DNA of 60,000 bases from Chrysomallon squamiferum (GCA_012295275.1 CM022674.1:2673242-2733241); one strand, 5' to 3'. Shown: positions 1-11,624, numbered from the stretch's first letter. A program made the numbers and translations. Notes: generated by a model not told the origin, from the sequence alone.

Positions 1-1
1 A

Positions 2-324
2 CATCGAACTGTGAAAAACGAGAAGTACTTTCCTGAAGCGGAGAGGTTTCTGCCTGAGCGCTGGTTGAGAGAAGAGTGGACACCGAGTCGAGTCCATTCA
101 TCCAATGGCGTCTCTGCCTTTCGGATTCGGTCCGCGGTCCTGCGTGGGCAGGCGGTTTGCCGAGCAAGAGATGTATTTAGCTGTTACAAAGGTAAAAATA
201 CCAGACTCTGTCTGTTCTTCTTGAAATGATATGGGCATGTTGTTGTTCGCGATTTACAGAGTAGCAAGTAAAGTGGAGAGGACAGGATAAGATAGGATAG
301 GGGGGAGGGAAGGAGGGAGGGAGG

Positions 325-403
<79 letters not shown>

Positions 404-720
404 TTATATACAGCTTATATTTGATCTATACTATGCAAACACACATACATAAACATAAACACACACACATACGTCTGTGTTTGCATGTATGCGCATGAGA
501 AAAAAAACGAAGAGATATAGTTAAACGAAGTGTTTGTTTGTTTTTGTTTTTTTTTCTTTAGTTTATACAGACATTTGAAATTTGTTTAGAACCGGGTTTT
601 GAAGAGGTTGAGACTCATTACGTTGTGTTCATTACGACGAAAAAACCCATCCATTTCCTGTTTAAACCTAGACAGCAGCAGCAGCAGAGTTTAACAAAGT
701 CATTACCAGTTGTAACATAG
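2..720 (+). CDS. Cytochrome P450, last two coding exons (partial, one frameshift)
   Basis: This is the C-terminal end of a heme-thiolate monooxygenase; the 5' part lies outside the window. Exon 1 runs to 191 and ends in AAG|GTAAAA (phase 0); the last exon is 562-720, preceded by a T-rich tract and TTTAG, and ends at TAG 718-720. Visible motifs are FLPERW, the heme-binding loop [16 protein letters not shown] (ligand Cys codon 141-143) and, in the last exon, a FIQTFEI start and a [10 protein letters not shown] end followed by a glutamine run. FGFGPRxCxGRRxAE and the KPIxFxFxPR end are typical of mitochondrial-clan P450s (CYP10/CYP24-like); the exact family is not resolvable here. The FLPERW part and the heme loop lie in different frames, so one extra base (or two missing) must lie around 70-80. 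This could be a sequence error or decay of the gene. Confidence 0.85.
301..393. repeat. (GGAG)n/(GA)n microsatellite in P450 intron
   Basis: A purine-only tract in the final P450 intron (192-561): GGAG-like repeats, then about 30 GA dinucleotides from 331, closing with short GACA repeats. Confidence 0.95.
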
Positions 721-2020
<1,300 letters not shown>

Positions 2021-2952
2021 TTAATCTATATAAAATTCCTCTAGAATTCTTTCATTACCACTTACGTGTTTTACTGGGTTTAACGAGTCCCCGTTTGGAG
2101 GATAACCACACATGCAGACGTTGTCGATGCAGTGTAGGCTGTGGGTGTCTGCACACTCGCAGTTGTGGTGCGTCGTCGACTCATACCATTCTCTACAACG
2201 TCTGCTGCTCATGCATACAACTGAAAACAGCAACAGCAGCTACAGAGAATGTAACGTTGGCAGAGGTAATAGTAGTAGCAGAAGTAGTAGCAGTAGTGAT
2301 AGAGTTGTAGATGTGGTAGTTATAGTAGTAGAGTTAGTAGTAAATACAGAAATAGTAGTAGTAGCGTGTCAGTTGTAGTAGCAGTATTAGTAAAAATAGT
2401 AGTAGTAATAATAGAAGTAGCAGCAGTAGTGATAGAGTAGTAGTAGTAGTAGTTGTAGAAATAGTATCATTAGAGTAATAATACTAAATAAATTAATTAA
2501 TTAATTAATTAATTAATAATAAATAAACAAATAGATAAATAAATAGACAGACTGATAGAGAGAAAGAGAAAGAGAACGAGATATAAAGAAACACAAAGAA
2601 ACAATCAATCAAACAAACAAACAAACAAACAAATAAATAAATAAATAAACAACTAACTAAATAAATAAACATATAGATAAATAAATAGACAGACTGATAG
2701 AAAGAGAGTGAGATTTAAACAACCCCAAAGAAACAATCAATCAAACAAACAAACAAACAAACGAGTAAATAAATAAACAACTAAATCAATAAAGAAGTAC
2801 CTCCAACATTTTCGCCATCAGTACAGGTGTGGTCAATGACGCACGTGCACTTCCGGTCAAGATCGCACACAAGAACTCCTCCGGCTATGCACTCCGTAAA
2901 AGTGCAGTCTTCTACCACCAAACAGTTCTCAGCGAAAACTGTTAACAATGAC

Positions 2953-3029
<77 letters not shown>

Positions 3030-3031
3030 TG

Positions 3032-3068
<37 letters not shown>

Positions 3069-3516
3069 CAACAACAACAATAATAATAATAATAATAATA
3101 ATAAAAGCAACTGTGTCGTTCTTTCATGTGATAAGATTCGTTGAAAATAATAACTAACAAAAGCACTATGTTGTTCTTTCATGTGATAAGATTCGTTGAA
3201 AATAGCAACTAACAAAGAACACGAAATTTTCTCCCTTCTTACAGACATCCGTCTTTCAGATAACTTCACCATAAAAAAAAATCAACACGATAATACCAGT
3301 CAATTTTAATAGATATAAATATGTTCAGTGGCGCCCCCTATTTAGTGGGGCTCAAAGAACACGTGACATACTTGATGCCATACCTTAGGTACGCCAGTTA
3401 GAATATCTGAAAGAAAAAAAAGAAAGAAAGTTAAAAAATACATCAGAGTCATTACCTGATACCGAGAATAGTGCCAGGAGAAAAACTGACAAAACGTGTT
3501 CGATCAACATTTTCAT
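2021..3516 (-). CDS. Peptide gene A: secreted two-domain cysteine-rich protein, Cvsi-like
   Basis: Gene model by eye, complement of 3456-3516, 2801-2938 and 2220 down to 2021 or 2066. Exon 1 starts at ATG 3516 and encodes a hydrophobic signal peptide (VLSVFLLALFSVS). Exon 2 (138 nt, acceptor TTAACAG, donor GAG|GTACTT) encodes seven cysteines spaced C-x5-C-x4-C-x7-C-x5-C-x-C-x5-C. Exon 3 (acceptor TGTTTTCAG) encodes a second seven-Cys domain with CREWYES and CGYPPN. Both introns are phase 1, as in genes B and C. The cysteine pattern recalls the oyster Cvsi-1/Cvsi-2 serine-protease inhibitors (I84), thought to act in host defence; that assignment is from memory of the family and needs a search. 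Oddity: no stop follows CGYPPN. The frame runs on for about 29 residues to TAA at 2021-2023, or splices at a strong donor CAC|GTAAGT (boundary 2066/2065) to an exon I cannot identify. Confidence 0.7.
2510..2775. repeat. Two-copy tandem duplication plus (AAAC)n/(AAAT)n in gene A intron 2
   Basis: A segment beginning with TAGATAAATAAATAGACAGA occurs at about 2532 and again at about 2674, a period near 142 bases, each copy ending in AAAC repeats. It lies within intron 2 of gene A. Confidence 0.7.
2951..3105. repeat. (AAT)n/(AAC)n microsatellite in gene A intron 1
   Basis: About 50 AAT/AAC triplets ending a few bases upstream (minus strand) of the exon 2 acceptor. It is followed by a 55-base tandem duplication (CTTTCATGTGATAAGATTCG at 3121 and 3176). 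It produces poly-Asn and poly-Leu pseudo-frames that are not genes. Confidence 0.95.
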
Positions 3517-3860
3517 TTAACAGAATAAAGTGTAGAAATAATCGACACTGTAACACGTTTGTTATCGAGAGAAAAGGACATTTGTTGTTTTATCATTAAT
3601 CTTTTTTTTTTTTTTTTTTTTTTCAACTTTTTTTTTTCTTAGATAAGAAAAACTTATCTTGTTTGCACGTGGAAAAGAAAGAGGTCACGTCATCTAATCT
3701 GAATTCAAACACACACACACACACAAGCACAAATGTATACTAAAAAATAAATAAAATATCTCACAACCAAAAAAAAAAAAAAATAAAATAAAAATATAAA
3801 TAAAAAAAATAAATAAAAAAATAAATAAATGAATAAATAAATAAAAATAAACAAAAATAG

Positions 3861-3898
<38 letters not shown>

Positions 3899-4230
3899 TA
3901 GATAGACAGACAGACAGATGACAGACGACAGACAGACAGACAGACAGACAGATACATCTTAAAGAAAAAAAAAAGATAAATTAAAAAAAAAAAAATACAA
4001 TACTAGGTAAATAGATGAATGGATTTAAAAGTGATCGAACAAGAAGATGAAGACGAAGAAAAAAACGCCTCAACATAAAAATATACACAGCGATAAAACA
4101 TTCTTTAAAAAATAAAACAAAACTAATTATTTTATCAGCAGTTAGCAGTTTAAATAGTAACAACACGTGTCATAGTTTGATTTATTTCTCACGTTTAAAC
4201 ACTTTTTCAGATACCTCTAATACTTACGCG
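3517..4230. promoter_or_regulatory. Shared 5' region between divergent peptide genes A and B
   Basis: Genes A (minus) and B (plus) are head to head with 714 bases between their start codons. The interval holds palindromic CACGTG boxes at 3666-3671 and 4164-4169, a TCACGTCAT element at 3685-3693, poly-T/poly-A tracts and an (ACAG)n microsatellite near 3863-3950. A TTTTTCAG at 4203-4210 just before the gene B start may be the acceptor of a 5' UTR intron. Use of these motifs is inference. Confidence 0.45.
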
Positions 4231-5580
4231 ATGCACCAACTTCTTGGATTTGTGTTTGTGGTATATTTGATATATATCTCATCTACGTGTGAGTAAAATG
4301 ACATTCATAGAAAGAAATTTCTCAGTTGTCTACGTTTACGATGTTAAATAAGTTTGGCAGTTTTGTCGATAACTTGAACATTGGCTGTAAGGGTGTCATA
4401 TGATTTTGGCTCCTTCCTTTTTGTAAACTATTGAAATATTTATTTCTGCTGTTTCTGTCGTTCGTCTTATGCATTGCGATTCTTTCTGCCAGTAACTGCT
4501 GTGTTTTTGAGTACTGGAATAATTCTGTATTAGTCCTGAATCTAAAGGAACAAACATATATTTACTAGATTTTTGTTTATTAGTATTATTGTTATCATTA
4601 TTGTTATTATTATTATTATTATTATTAGCAAAACTGGCAATACTATCAGTATCACAAGCAGTAAAAGTAACAACAGCAGTATAAGTAGCAGTAGTAGTAA
4701 CAGTAGAAGTGGTAATAGCAGTAGTAACAGTAGTTGTAATAGCTGTAGTAGTAGTAGTAACAGTAGTCGTAGTAGCTGTAGTAGTGGAAGTAGTAATACT
4801 AGTAGTAGTTGTTGTTGTTGTAGTAGTAGTAGAAGTAGTAGTCGTGGTGGTAGTATCACAGTTTTCATCACTGTTTATTTATTAACAGGCTGTCGTAGTG
4901 AAAGCTGTCTTACTGTCCGTGACTGTACCGTGACGTCGTGTACGAAGGGCGGAACGTTGATGTGCACGCACGAAGGACAGTGCACGTGTGGAATTCTGTG
5001 CAAAGACGGAACCAACTACCGTACACAAATTTTCCTTTCATTTAAAATAAGCAGTCGTTTGTTTTCATCCTGTTAGTAGCCTAATTCAATAACGTCTTGC
5101 TTTTAATGATCTCAATGGCCTATATGGATATATAAAAATACACACACAAACACTCACACACAGACATACATATACACAGGTATATACTTTGTACGAAAAA
5201 TACGAGCAACTTTGTAGATAAAAAATTGTCCGTCTTACGAATGGGCAACAAAGCCCGGATAAAATCGGCATTCTAACCTTCGATGAAGGATAGGTTAACA
5301 CAGTAACTAACTATTCTCTAAATATATTTGTCTGCATATGCATGCATTCAAACACACTCACACGCACGCACACACACACACACACGCACACACACACTTC
5401 CATATTTTAACTTGTAATTTTATTTGAACAGAACACAGATGTGGAATAAATCCAAACGTTCCTGACAGTGCGGAGTGTCAGATCTGGTACGAGTACGAAG
5501 CCGAACACCCGTGTGAGTGCGAAGACGGACATCTTCACTGCATCGACGGGTACTGCCACTGCGGCTACCCACCCAATTAA
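4231..5580 (+). CDS. Peptide gene B: secreted two-domain cysteine-rich protein, Cvsi-like
   Basis: Model: exons 4231-4288, 4889-5020 and 5432-5580, 112 residues. Exon 1 encodes a signal peptide (MHQLLGFVFVVYLIYISS) and ends ACG T|GTGAGT. Exon 2 (acceptor ATTAACAG) encodes domain 1 (CLTVRDCTVTSC, GGTLMC, QCTC). Exon 3 (acceptor TTTGAACAG) encodes domain 2 (CQIWYEYE, CECEDGHLHCIDGYCHCGYPPN-stop). Both introns are phase 1, matching genes A and C. Domain 2 is more diverged, with about five extra residues between its first two cysteines. The exon 2 donor (TACC|GTACAC) is weaker than in A and C. It is a probable extracellular protease-inhibitor-like peptide; target unknown. The reading ends with a contiguous TAA right after PPN, unlike gene C. 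Confidence 0.72.
4580..4856. repeat. (ATT)n and (AGT/AGC)n microsatellites in gene B intron 1
   Basis: ATT triplets (to about 4626) followed by a long imperfect AGT/AGC/AAC run that ends about 30 bases before the exon 2 acceptor. It gives a false Ser-rich frame joined to the real exon. Confidence 0.9.
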
Positions 5581-5636
5581 CAACCCGTTCCACCCGTTTG
5601 TCTTTATCTGTGTATTTATGGTGTCAGTTAATTAAT

Positions 5637-5642
5637 AATAAA
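5637..5642 (+). terminator. Poly(A) signal of gene B
   Basis: AATAAA, 57 bases after the gene B stop and followed by T-rich sequence, is a plausible cleavage/polyadenylation signal. Confidence 0.6.
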
Positions 5643-6333
5643 TATTTCATTGTTTTATTTTCTTTATTTTTTTTTTTTATTGTTGTTATAAAAGATTATT
5701 GTATAAGCTGAGGTTTTATGCATAAACGAAAAAGGTAAATGATACTCGTCCTTATATTTCTGATACCAACAACAACAACAACAACAACAATAGCAGTAAC
5801 AACAATAATAACAACAACAATAACAATAACAATAACGACAGAAACAGTTATTATAACAATAGTAATAACAACACCACTACGAATAACAATAATAACAATA
5901 ATAATATTAATAACAACAACAACAACAGTAATAATAACTGTAATCATGATGAAGATAATAGGAAAAACTTTGACCTTTTAAATAATTAGGGTCAGATAAA
6001 AGGGATTAAAAAAATAATAAGAATAAAACATAAAAGACTGTTATATTACAGAAACTAGTAGTATAAAAAAACCAAAAAAAAAAAAACCTCAAAAAACATA
6101 ATGATACTTGACATTATGTAAGTATACAATAATAATGAACACTTGTTTATTTTCTGTGCTTAAAACATATATCAACGACCTTTCACCGTTTAGACCGTAA
6201 AGCTAGCGATTAATAAATTTCAAGATCAGTCCTGATAAACACCACCAATGGCACAGTACTATTCTCCCCCCCAACTTATGAGAAGGTGGGTACAAACGAT
6301 TCCTTATTGCTAATCCAAAACGTAATAGCGCGT
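5643..6333. other. Intergenic region between genes B and C
   Basis: AT-rich sequence with an imperfect (AAC)n/(AAT)n microsatellite at about 5766-5935. The Ile/Val/Thr-rich frames over it are repeat artefacts. GC rises from about 6230 toward the gene C promoter region. No exon seen. Confidence 0.6.
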
Positions 6334-6419
6334 CACGTGGCCGAACTACATCACGTGACGACAGTGGGTTTTCCTTTCTCGTTATCTTTGTTGTTCTCAG
6401 TACTGTGACGTCATATAAT
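6334..6419 (+). promoter_or_regulatory. Candidate promoter of gene C (two CACGTG boxes, CRE, TATA-like)
   Basis: CACGTG at 6334-6339 and 6352-6357 and a full TGACGTCA palindrome at 6406-6413, directly followed by TATAAT at 6414-6419, about 140 bases before the gene C ATG. The motifs are read directly; function is inferred. The A/B intergenic region carries related CACGTG and CACGTCA elements. Confidence 0.4.
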
Positions 6420-6557
6420 CGTAGATTCATGGCCGTACGAGAATTACGTGAGAGAACCATCTGTTTATTTCCGATTACGGGAACATGGCAGATAAAATAA
6501 AAAGAGACACAGTTATTATAGATTTAGTTTTCAGTGCTGGAACCTCATCGAATTATC

Positions 6558-6840
6558 ATGAATCGAATCACTTTGTTGTGCGTTTTCCTTGTGCTGGTTT
6601 GCGGTATGTATGTGATTCTGTATTTCGGTATTTTAAATTGTTATTGTTGTTGTGGTTTTCATTGTTTTTACACTGTTGCTGTTGTTGTTGTTATTGTTAC
6701 TGTTATTATTTGTATTATTCAATTTTTCTTTATTAACAACAACAACAATAACAATAATAATAACAATCATTATTATTACTATTATTATTATTATTATTAT
6801 TATTATTCGTCTTCTTTTTCTTGTAATTCGTATTTTCTTT

Positions 6841-6916
<76 letters not shown>

Positions 6917-7570
6917 CTTCTTCTTTTTTTTGTGCATTTTTTGCATTTTTTATGTAATATTATTTTTAATCATCATGATCTCTCCTTCATCAATTTTTCC
7001 TATTTTATAAATTTTTCTAATTCTAAAACTTGCTGTTACTATACATTTTCTTCAGGTTCTTCTTCTTCTTCTTCTTCTATTTATTTATTTTGTTTCTCCA
7101 TTTCATTCTCCTCGGAATTTTACATCAAACTAAACTATAACCTATAATAACTAATAAAAAAACACAAAAAAAACACACACACAACAACGTAGAGGTTGTA
7201 AATAAACTGCAATTATTCTGTATATATAAAGATGCTGCGTGTTTCTACTCTTATTTCAGTGTATGCTGAGGACTGCAACGATGTCGGGGACTGCACGATA
7301 ACAGGCTGCGAACACGGCGGAACTCTCGTCTGCGACGTCGACGGAAAATGTACTTGCGACAGCGGCCACGACTGCCACGACGGAGAGGACTTAGGGGGTA
7401 CGACGTTACATAAATAGTCCAGACAAGATACGTGAGAAAATAAGTTTGAAAATTGAAAAGAATTTTACTAGTTCAGTATTCAAATAAACTGTGAAGTAAT
7501 TGGTTAATGTATTTTATTTTTCTGATAATAAACATGATAAACATGATGTATATATAATAATAATAATAAC

Positions 7571-7631
<61 letters not shown>

Positions 7632-8617
7632 TATCGTTTGAGCGACTAGGATATTAATAACGTTATGGGTTAGACCTTATTCTTTTCTTCTTTTTCTTTT
7701 TTTTCTTCTATACGTTATAACACAAAATCCACTATTAATAATTTTATCGCAAACATTCATTTCACATAAAAGGTTTGCTCGTAATTCGATGAATTGGACG
7801 TATCGGCTTACCTTATTTTGCCAACATCTATTTATAAACACTGTAGACCGGATATTCTTTCAGTTAAGTGTAGTCTTGATAAACAAAACCTCGAGTCTCG
7901 CTGTCCCAGTATCGTAAAACTGATCGTGACCATTCGGATTATCTCGACCGAATACGCGGACAAATCCGAACCTACCCGAATGTAGCTTCTGTCGTCTGCT
8001 TTGCGGTGGCCCATATTTACTGGCCCAAATTTATTTTTCCGGCAAGTAATAATCACATAGACAGTCAGACTGTTTCATCTTTGTCCACACACACACACAC
8101 ACACATATATATAATATTCGTACTTCATCATCATAAAGTGTTGTATTTGAATATCGCTGTATCGTGTATTTCAGTTCACTGCAGAAGCAGTCACCGATGC
8201 AAAGACTGGTACGAGTCGGCTCACTATCACAAATGTGAATGCGCAGACACACACAACTTGCACTGCATTGACGGGCTCTGCAGATGTGGTTACCCACCGA
8301 ACTGTAAGATATCACTGTATTTGTCGTAGTAAACTGATTATAACTGTTTTGACCTCTCCTGGTTAATTTCTGTGATGTAGAATGTATTAATGCATTCTGT
8401 TACTGAGATATAATATAATTTTATGTAATATAATGTAATATAAGATGATATAATATAATATAATATGATATAACATGATCTAGTAGGATATATGATATGA
8501 TATGATATGATATGATATGATATAATATAATGTAATCTAATATGACAGAAATATCGATTCAAGATAACAGAAATACTTTTATATTAATATATCAAAATAA
8601 TTTTAACACAGAATGTC

Positions 8618-8650
<33 letters not shown>

Positions 8651-8723
8651 GTGTGTGTGTGCACGCGCGCGCTTGTATATACACACATATGTATAGAAAT
8701 TAACATGTTTTTTTGTTTCAGAA
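6558..8723 (+). CDS. Peptide gene C: secreted two-domain cysteine-rich protein with intron-split stop
   Basis: Model: exons 6558-6603, 7260-7397, 8175-8303 and 8722-8723, 104 residues. Exon 1 encodes the signal peptide (MNRITLLCVFLVLVCG) with donor G|GTATGT. Exon 2 (acceptor TTATTTCAG, donor GGG G|GTACG) encodes domain 1: C-x5-C-x4-C-x7-C-x5-C-x-C-x5-C. Exon 3 (acceptor GTATTTCAG) encodes domain 2: C-x5-C-x11-C-x-C-x7-C-x4-C-x-C, ending CGYPPN. The strong donor AAC T|GTAAGA follows PPN, and the next good acceptor TTTGTTTCAG (8721) is followed by AA, so splicing creates TAA at the junction, ending the protein exactly where gene B ends. If the intron is retained, eight further residues are added. 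Family call as for gene A: Cvsi-like, probably secreted and defence-related; not proven. Confidence 0.72.
6733..6912. repeat. (AAC/ATT)n and (CT)n microsatellites in gene C intron 1
   Basis: Triplet repeats to about 6806, then about 35 CT dinucleotides from 6843, followed by CTT-rich sequence. The region from about 6940 onward is homologous to the right edge of the window. Confidence 0.95.
7555..7630. repeat. (AAT)n microsatellite in gene C intron 2
   Basis: About 25 AAT triplets with one AAC interruption. The rest of intron 2 (7631-8174) shows no further exon; frames there lack cysteine patterns and good splice borders. Confidence 0.95.
8400..8665. repeat. ATATG/ATATA pentamer tract and (GT)n tract in gene C intron 3
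   Basis: Imperfect ATATA/ATATG pentamers (best near 8485-8530) and a (GT)n tract near 8620-8660, within the intron that splits the stop codon. Confidence 0.85.
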
Positions 8724-8986
8724 CGTGGTTTTTGGACCAAGGATTTTCATCTAACAAAACAGTTTAGTAACAACTGATTCCTGAAATATTCATTTTCTTC
8801 TTTGTCTTTTCTTCTCTCTGACTGATTGTGGAAGCAGCAGATGCTTATAGGACATACAAGAATCACTGAATAGGATTTAAAAATTAATAATGAAAAATAG
8901 TATAAAATAATAATAATGAAAATAATAATAATAATGATGTATTATTATTATTTTTATTATTTTTGTTACTGTTGCTGTTGTTGTTG

Positions 8987-9024
<38 letters not shown>

Positions 9025-9380
9025 TTAACTGATACTTTAAATATAATGAATTGTTCTTTCATGATACTTTATTTTATTTATTTATTTAGTTTATTGTTGT
9101 ATTTATGTTCTTATCTATAAATTAGGTATTTATTTATTTATTTATTTATTACTTTGCCCATTTATTTCATTTTCATTGTTTTTTAATTATAGATTTATAT
9201 ATATATATATTTAAAATTTGTATTTATTTATTTATTCGTTTTATTTATTCATTCAAAAATCATTTATTTACTAATTTATCGTTAATAATAATTCAACAAC
9301 TTTCGCTCTATATTCCGTTGAAAATGTAACAGGATAAATATTATCAAAATCTCTGTTGTATTTAATGTTTCCAGAATAAA
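8724..9380 (+). other. Probable 3' UTR of gene C with AATAAA
   Basis: AT-rich sequence after the split stop, with (ATT)n near 8990-9023. AATAAA at 9375-9380 followed by GT/T-rich sequence could be the poly(A) signal, which would give a 3' UTR of about 650 bases. The end point is uncertain. Confidence 0.4.
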
Positions 9381-9529
9381 CAAAAGTTCACAATTTGACT
9401 GTGTTTTCTGCTCTGTGCTATTTGGTTTTTGAAATATTTAAATTTTGCTGTAGCATGTAAACTAACTGCTACAGTATCAATACGACAATCTTCTCTTTCT
9501 TTATGCAATGTCTGCCACGAATCATTTCT

Positions 9530-9830
9530 GTGCCACCTACAGGAGGACTGCCACTGTCAGAACTGCTACCAATAAGTTTATATTCCATCAGAATAACTCC
9601 TATTCCTCCTTTTTGTTCGATTATAGAATAATTATCAGATATTGTTTGTGTCACATGTAGGAAGACTTCCACTCATATTTTCTGTTCCTTCTATAGTATC
9701 TCTGTTTCTGTTCAGTCAATAGGAAGACAGCCACTCGGCCGTTTTGTTCCTCTGATGGCTGGGTTGACACTCATTCTTTGTTTCGTATGTAGGAGAACCA
9801 TCATTCATTGTTTCTGCTACTCATCTTTTC
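9530..9830. repeat. Four-copy degenerate repeat (TAGGAxGAC...CCACT)
   Basis: Related blocks starting AGGAGGACTGCCACT, AGGAAGACTTCCACT, AGGAAGACAGCCACT and AGGAGAACCATCATT occur near 9541, 9659, 9721 and 9792, each preceded by a short T/C-rich stretch. They are spaced 60-120 bases apart. Origin unknown. Confidence 0.5.
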
Positions 9831-10588
9831 AGCGGACCCAGAGTTTTATTGAGATCTGTATTATAGACTTTTCATTTCTATGGTTCAAGTGCTGTGAAAT
9901 AGTTTTATAGCATCAATATAATTAACTTTTCTGTAACAAATAATGTGGAATGAAACTAACAGTACAAATATATTAGCAATTGTTGTTCATGCATAACTTT
10001 ATTTATTTATTTATTTGTTTATTACTTAGCCTATTTTTCTTTTATCTTTTTGTTTGTTTGTTTGTTTGTTTTTATAATGACCTTAGTTGTTGTAGTCGGT
10101 GTATTCTGGTGTCATAACTAATCGTCTTAAAATACATCCGATTGAACAGGCTACAGACAATTTACATTTCCATCTAACTGACATTCCAGATGTTTGCATA
10201 TTTGTTTTTTGTACAATCAATGACCAGCAGTTGCTGCGGATTCATCAGTATGACATTTAGGGATTATATTTCTGTACAGTCCATTGCCGATAACTGAATC
10301 TACCAAAACACTTGATAATCTTCGACGAGATTAGTACCATTGTGCCTACATCACATTTTGAATACAGCTTAATAAAAAATAATTAGGGTCCTTAATTGGG
10401 GACTAATTTTGCTAGAGTGATTATTACATTCTGCATGTTTCACTTGCCTACATGTAATAGTTTTGTCCAATACTGAAGACTGATAAACAAAGCAAAAGCA
10501 AATATTTTGTATACATCTTTTTTATTTTGTTTTATTTTTTTTTTTTTTTCAGTTTTCATTGGTTAGTTGATTATATTATGTTTAATGT
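9831..10588. other. Non-coding AT-rich stretch
   Basis: Short TTTA and TTTG tetranucleotide runs (about 10004-10072) and a poly-T run near 10535-10550. I see no exon, motif or element here. Confidence 0.5.
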
Positions 10589-11019
10589 TCATAGGAGTTC
10601 ACGCAGTTCCCACAGATCAGTGTTCACACTATTTAAGTTTAGCTTGATCAAATAATGTTCTACGGCATCCAAATCCTGCTTTGCGGTTATCCTGCCGGTC
10701 GTTAGGTGATCTTTGAGACGGACAAGGTGCTCATTCAGTGCCCTGTAGATCCGTCTTCTCTTTGATGGGGCTCCTTCAAGATTCACTTGAACTATTTCTG
10801 CACGGTCTGTAGTATCGACTTTCTGTGTGCATTAATCAACGTGAACAACCTACCATATGTATCCTTGGACTTCCAGTGTGTTGCTGCTACCTGACGACGA
10901 ACATTGAGGCAGTACTGATATCCCTCAAGCAAAATTTGCTGTCCCCCCAGCCTGGCATGTGACACACTCCACTCGTTGAACGGCTGCCACGATGTAAGCA
11001 TCCCTTGAACCTTGAACAT
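10589..11019 (-). pseudogene. Possible FLYWCH-type zinc-finger remnant
   Basis: Two adjacent minus-strand frames (11019-10792 and 10786-10589) read as one protein after a shift near 10790. The first contains GGQQILLEGYQYCLNVRR and HWKSKDTYGRLFT, resembling the G-x-L-x-x-x-G-Y ... W-x-C ... C-x-x-x-L-x-T layout of a FLYWCH finger, but both zinc-ligand cysteines are replaced (S and Y positions). The second, beginning GAPSKRRRIYRALNEHL and containing TTGRITAKQDLDAVEHYLI, resembles the helical tail of invertebrate FLYWCH/MULE-type proteins. Codon use is more GC-rich than the surroundings, fitting an inserted or once-coding sequence. Family call is tentative. Confidence 0.35.
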
Positions 11020-11029
11020 TGAAAAAAAT

Positions 11030-11480
11030 TAACGTGCTAATCAGAGCTAGCTGTTGTGAAGCACGTTTATGACGGGCAAGCTGTCTGACAGGTCAGCAGG
11101 TGTGTCCGTCGCAGGAAAGAGTTTTTGGGTAAGGTAAGAATGTGGGTTGTCGCTACGATTGCAGGACACAAGGGAGTGTCCAGCATATCGGATCGTAACG
11201 AGTCAGTTCCGATGTTTCGTTGTTGTTTTCCGCTCCTTGTTGTTTCTGGCACTTGTCTTGCTCACTGAATGTCTCGTATTCGTCACCGGGTCCGTGTTGG
11301 TTGCGTCCTGTTTCTTTGTTCTCTCCTCGGCTGCTGTTGATGTTTCCTTGTTCTTTCTGGCTGCTTCCCTCTGATCCAACAATTCCAAACTTTCCTTTTT
11401 TTTGTTTTTTTTTTCCTTTTTTTTTTTCTTTTTTTTCCAATGGTGTTTTTATTGATTTAAAAGATGTTAAATACATCTGT
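11030..11480 (-). other. GC-richer segment with overlapping minus-strand frames, possibly upstream part of the same remnant
   Basis: Minus-strand frames (11476-11153 and 11388-11203) are Lys/Glu/Asn-rich, driven partly by T-runs on the plus strand at 11399-11437. No domain is recognisable. The segment may be the 5' part of the 10589-11019 remnant. Confidence 0.25.
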
Positions 11481-11624
11481 AACTAAAAATAATAAGAACA
11501 TGAACGTAATTAACTTATTTACATTTATTATGTACAGATTTAAATTCCGATGACCGGGTTAGCATGGATATTTTCATTTAAAGATAGGACCATTGCACTA
11601 TACTGTGGGGCTACATCTTAACGT

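Noticed and set aside
2781-3272. Poly-Leu, poly-Asn, poly-Tyr and poly-Ile frames
   Set aside because: They are translations of the AAT/AAC microsatellite; only the short cysteine-rich stretch at 2801-2938 is a real exon.
5696-5981. Val/Ile and Thr/Ile frames on both strands
   Set aside because: Translation of the imperfect AAC/AAT microsatellite between genes B and C.
8304-8333. Gene C ending with the read-through tail after PPN as the main form
   Set aside because: The perfect GTAAGA donor and the good acceptor at 8721, plus the match to the gene B end, favour splicing; kept only as an intron-retention alternative.
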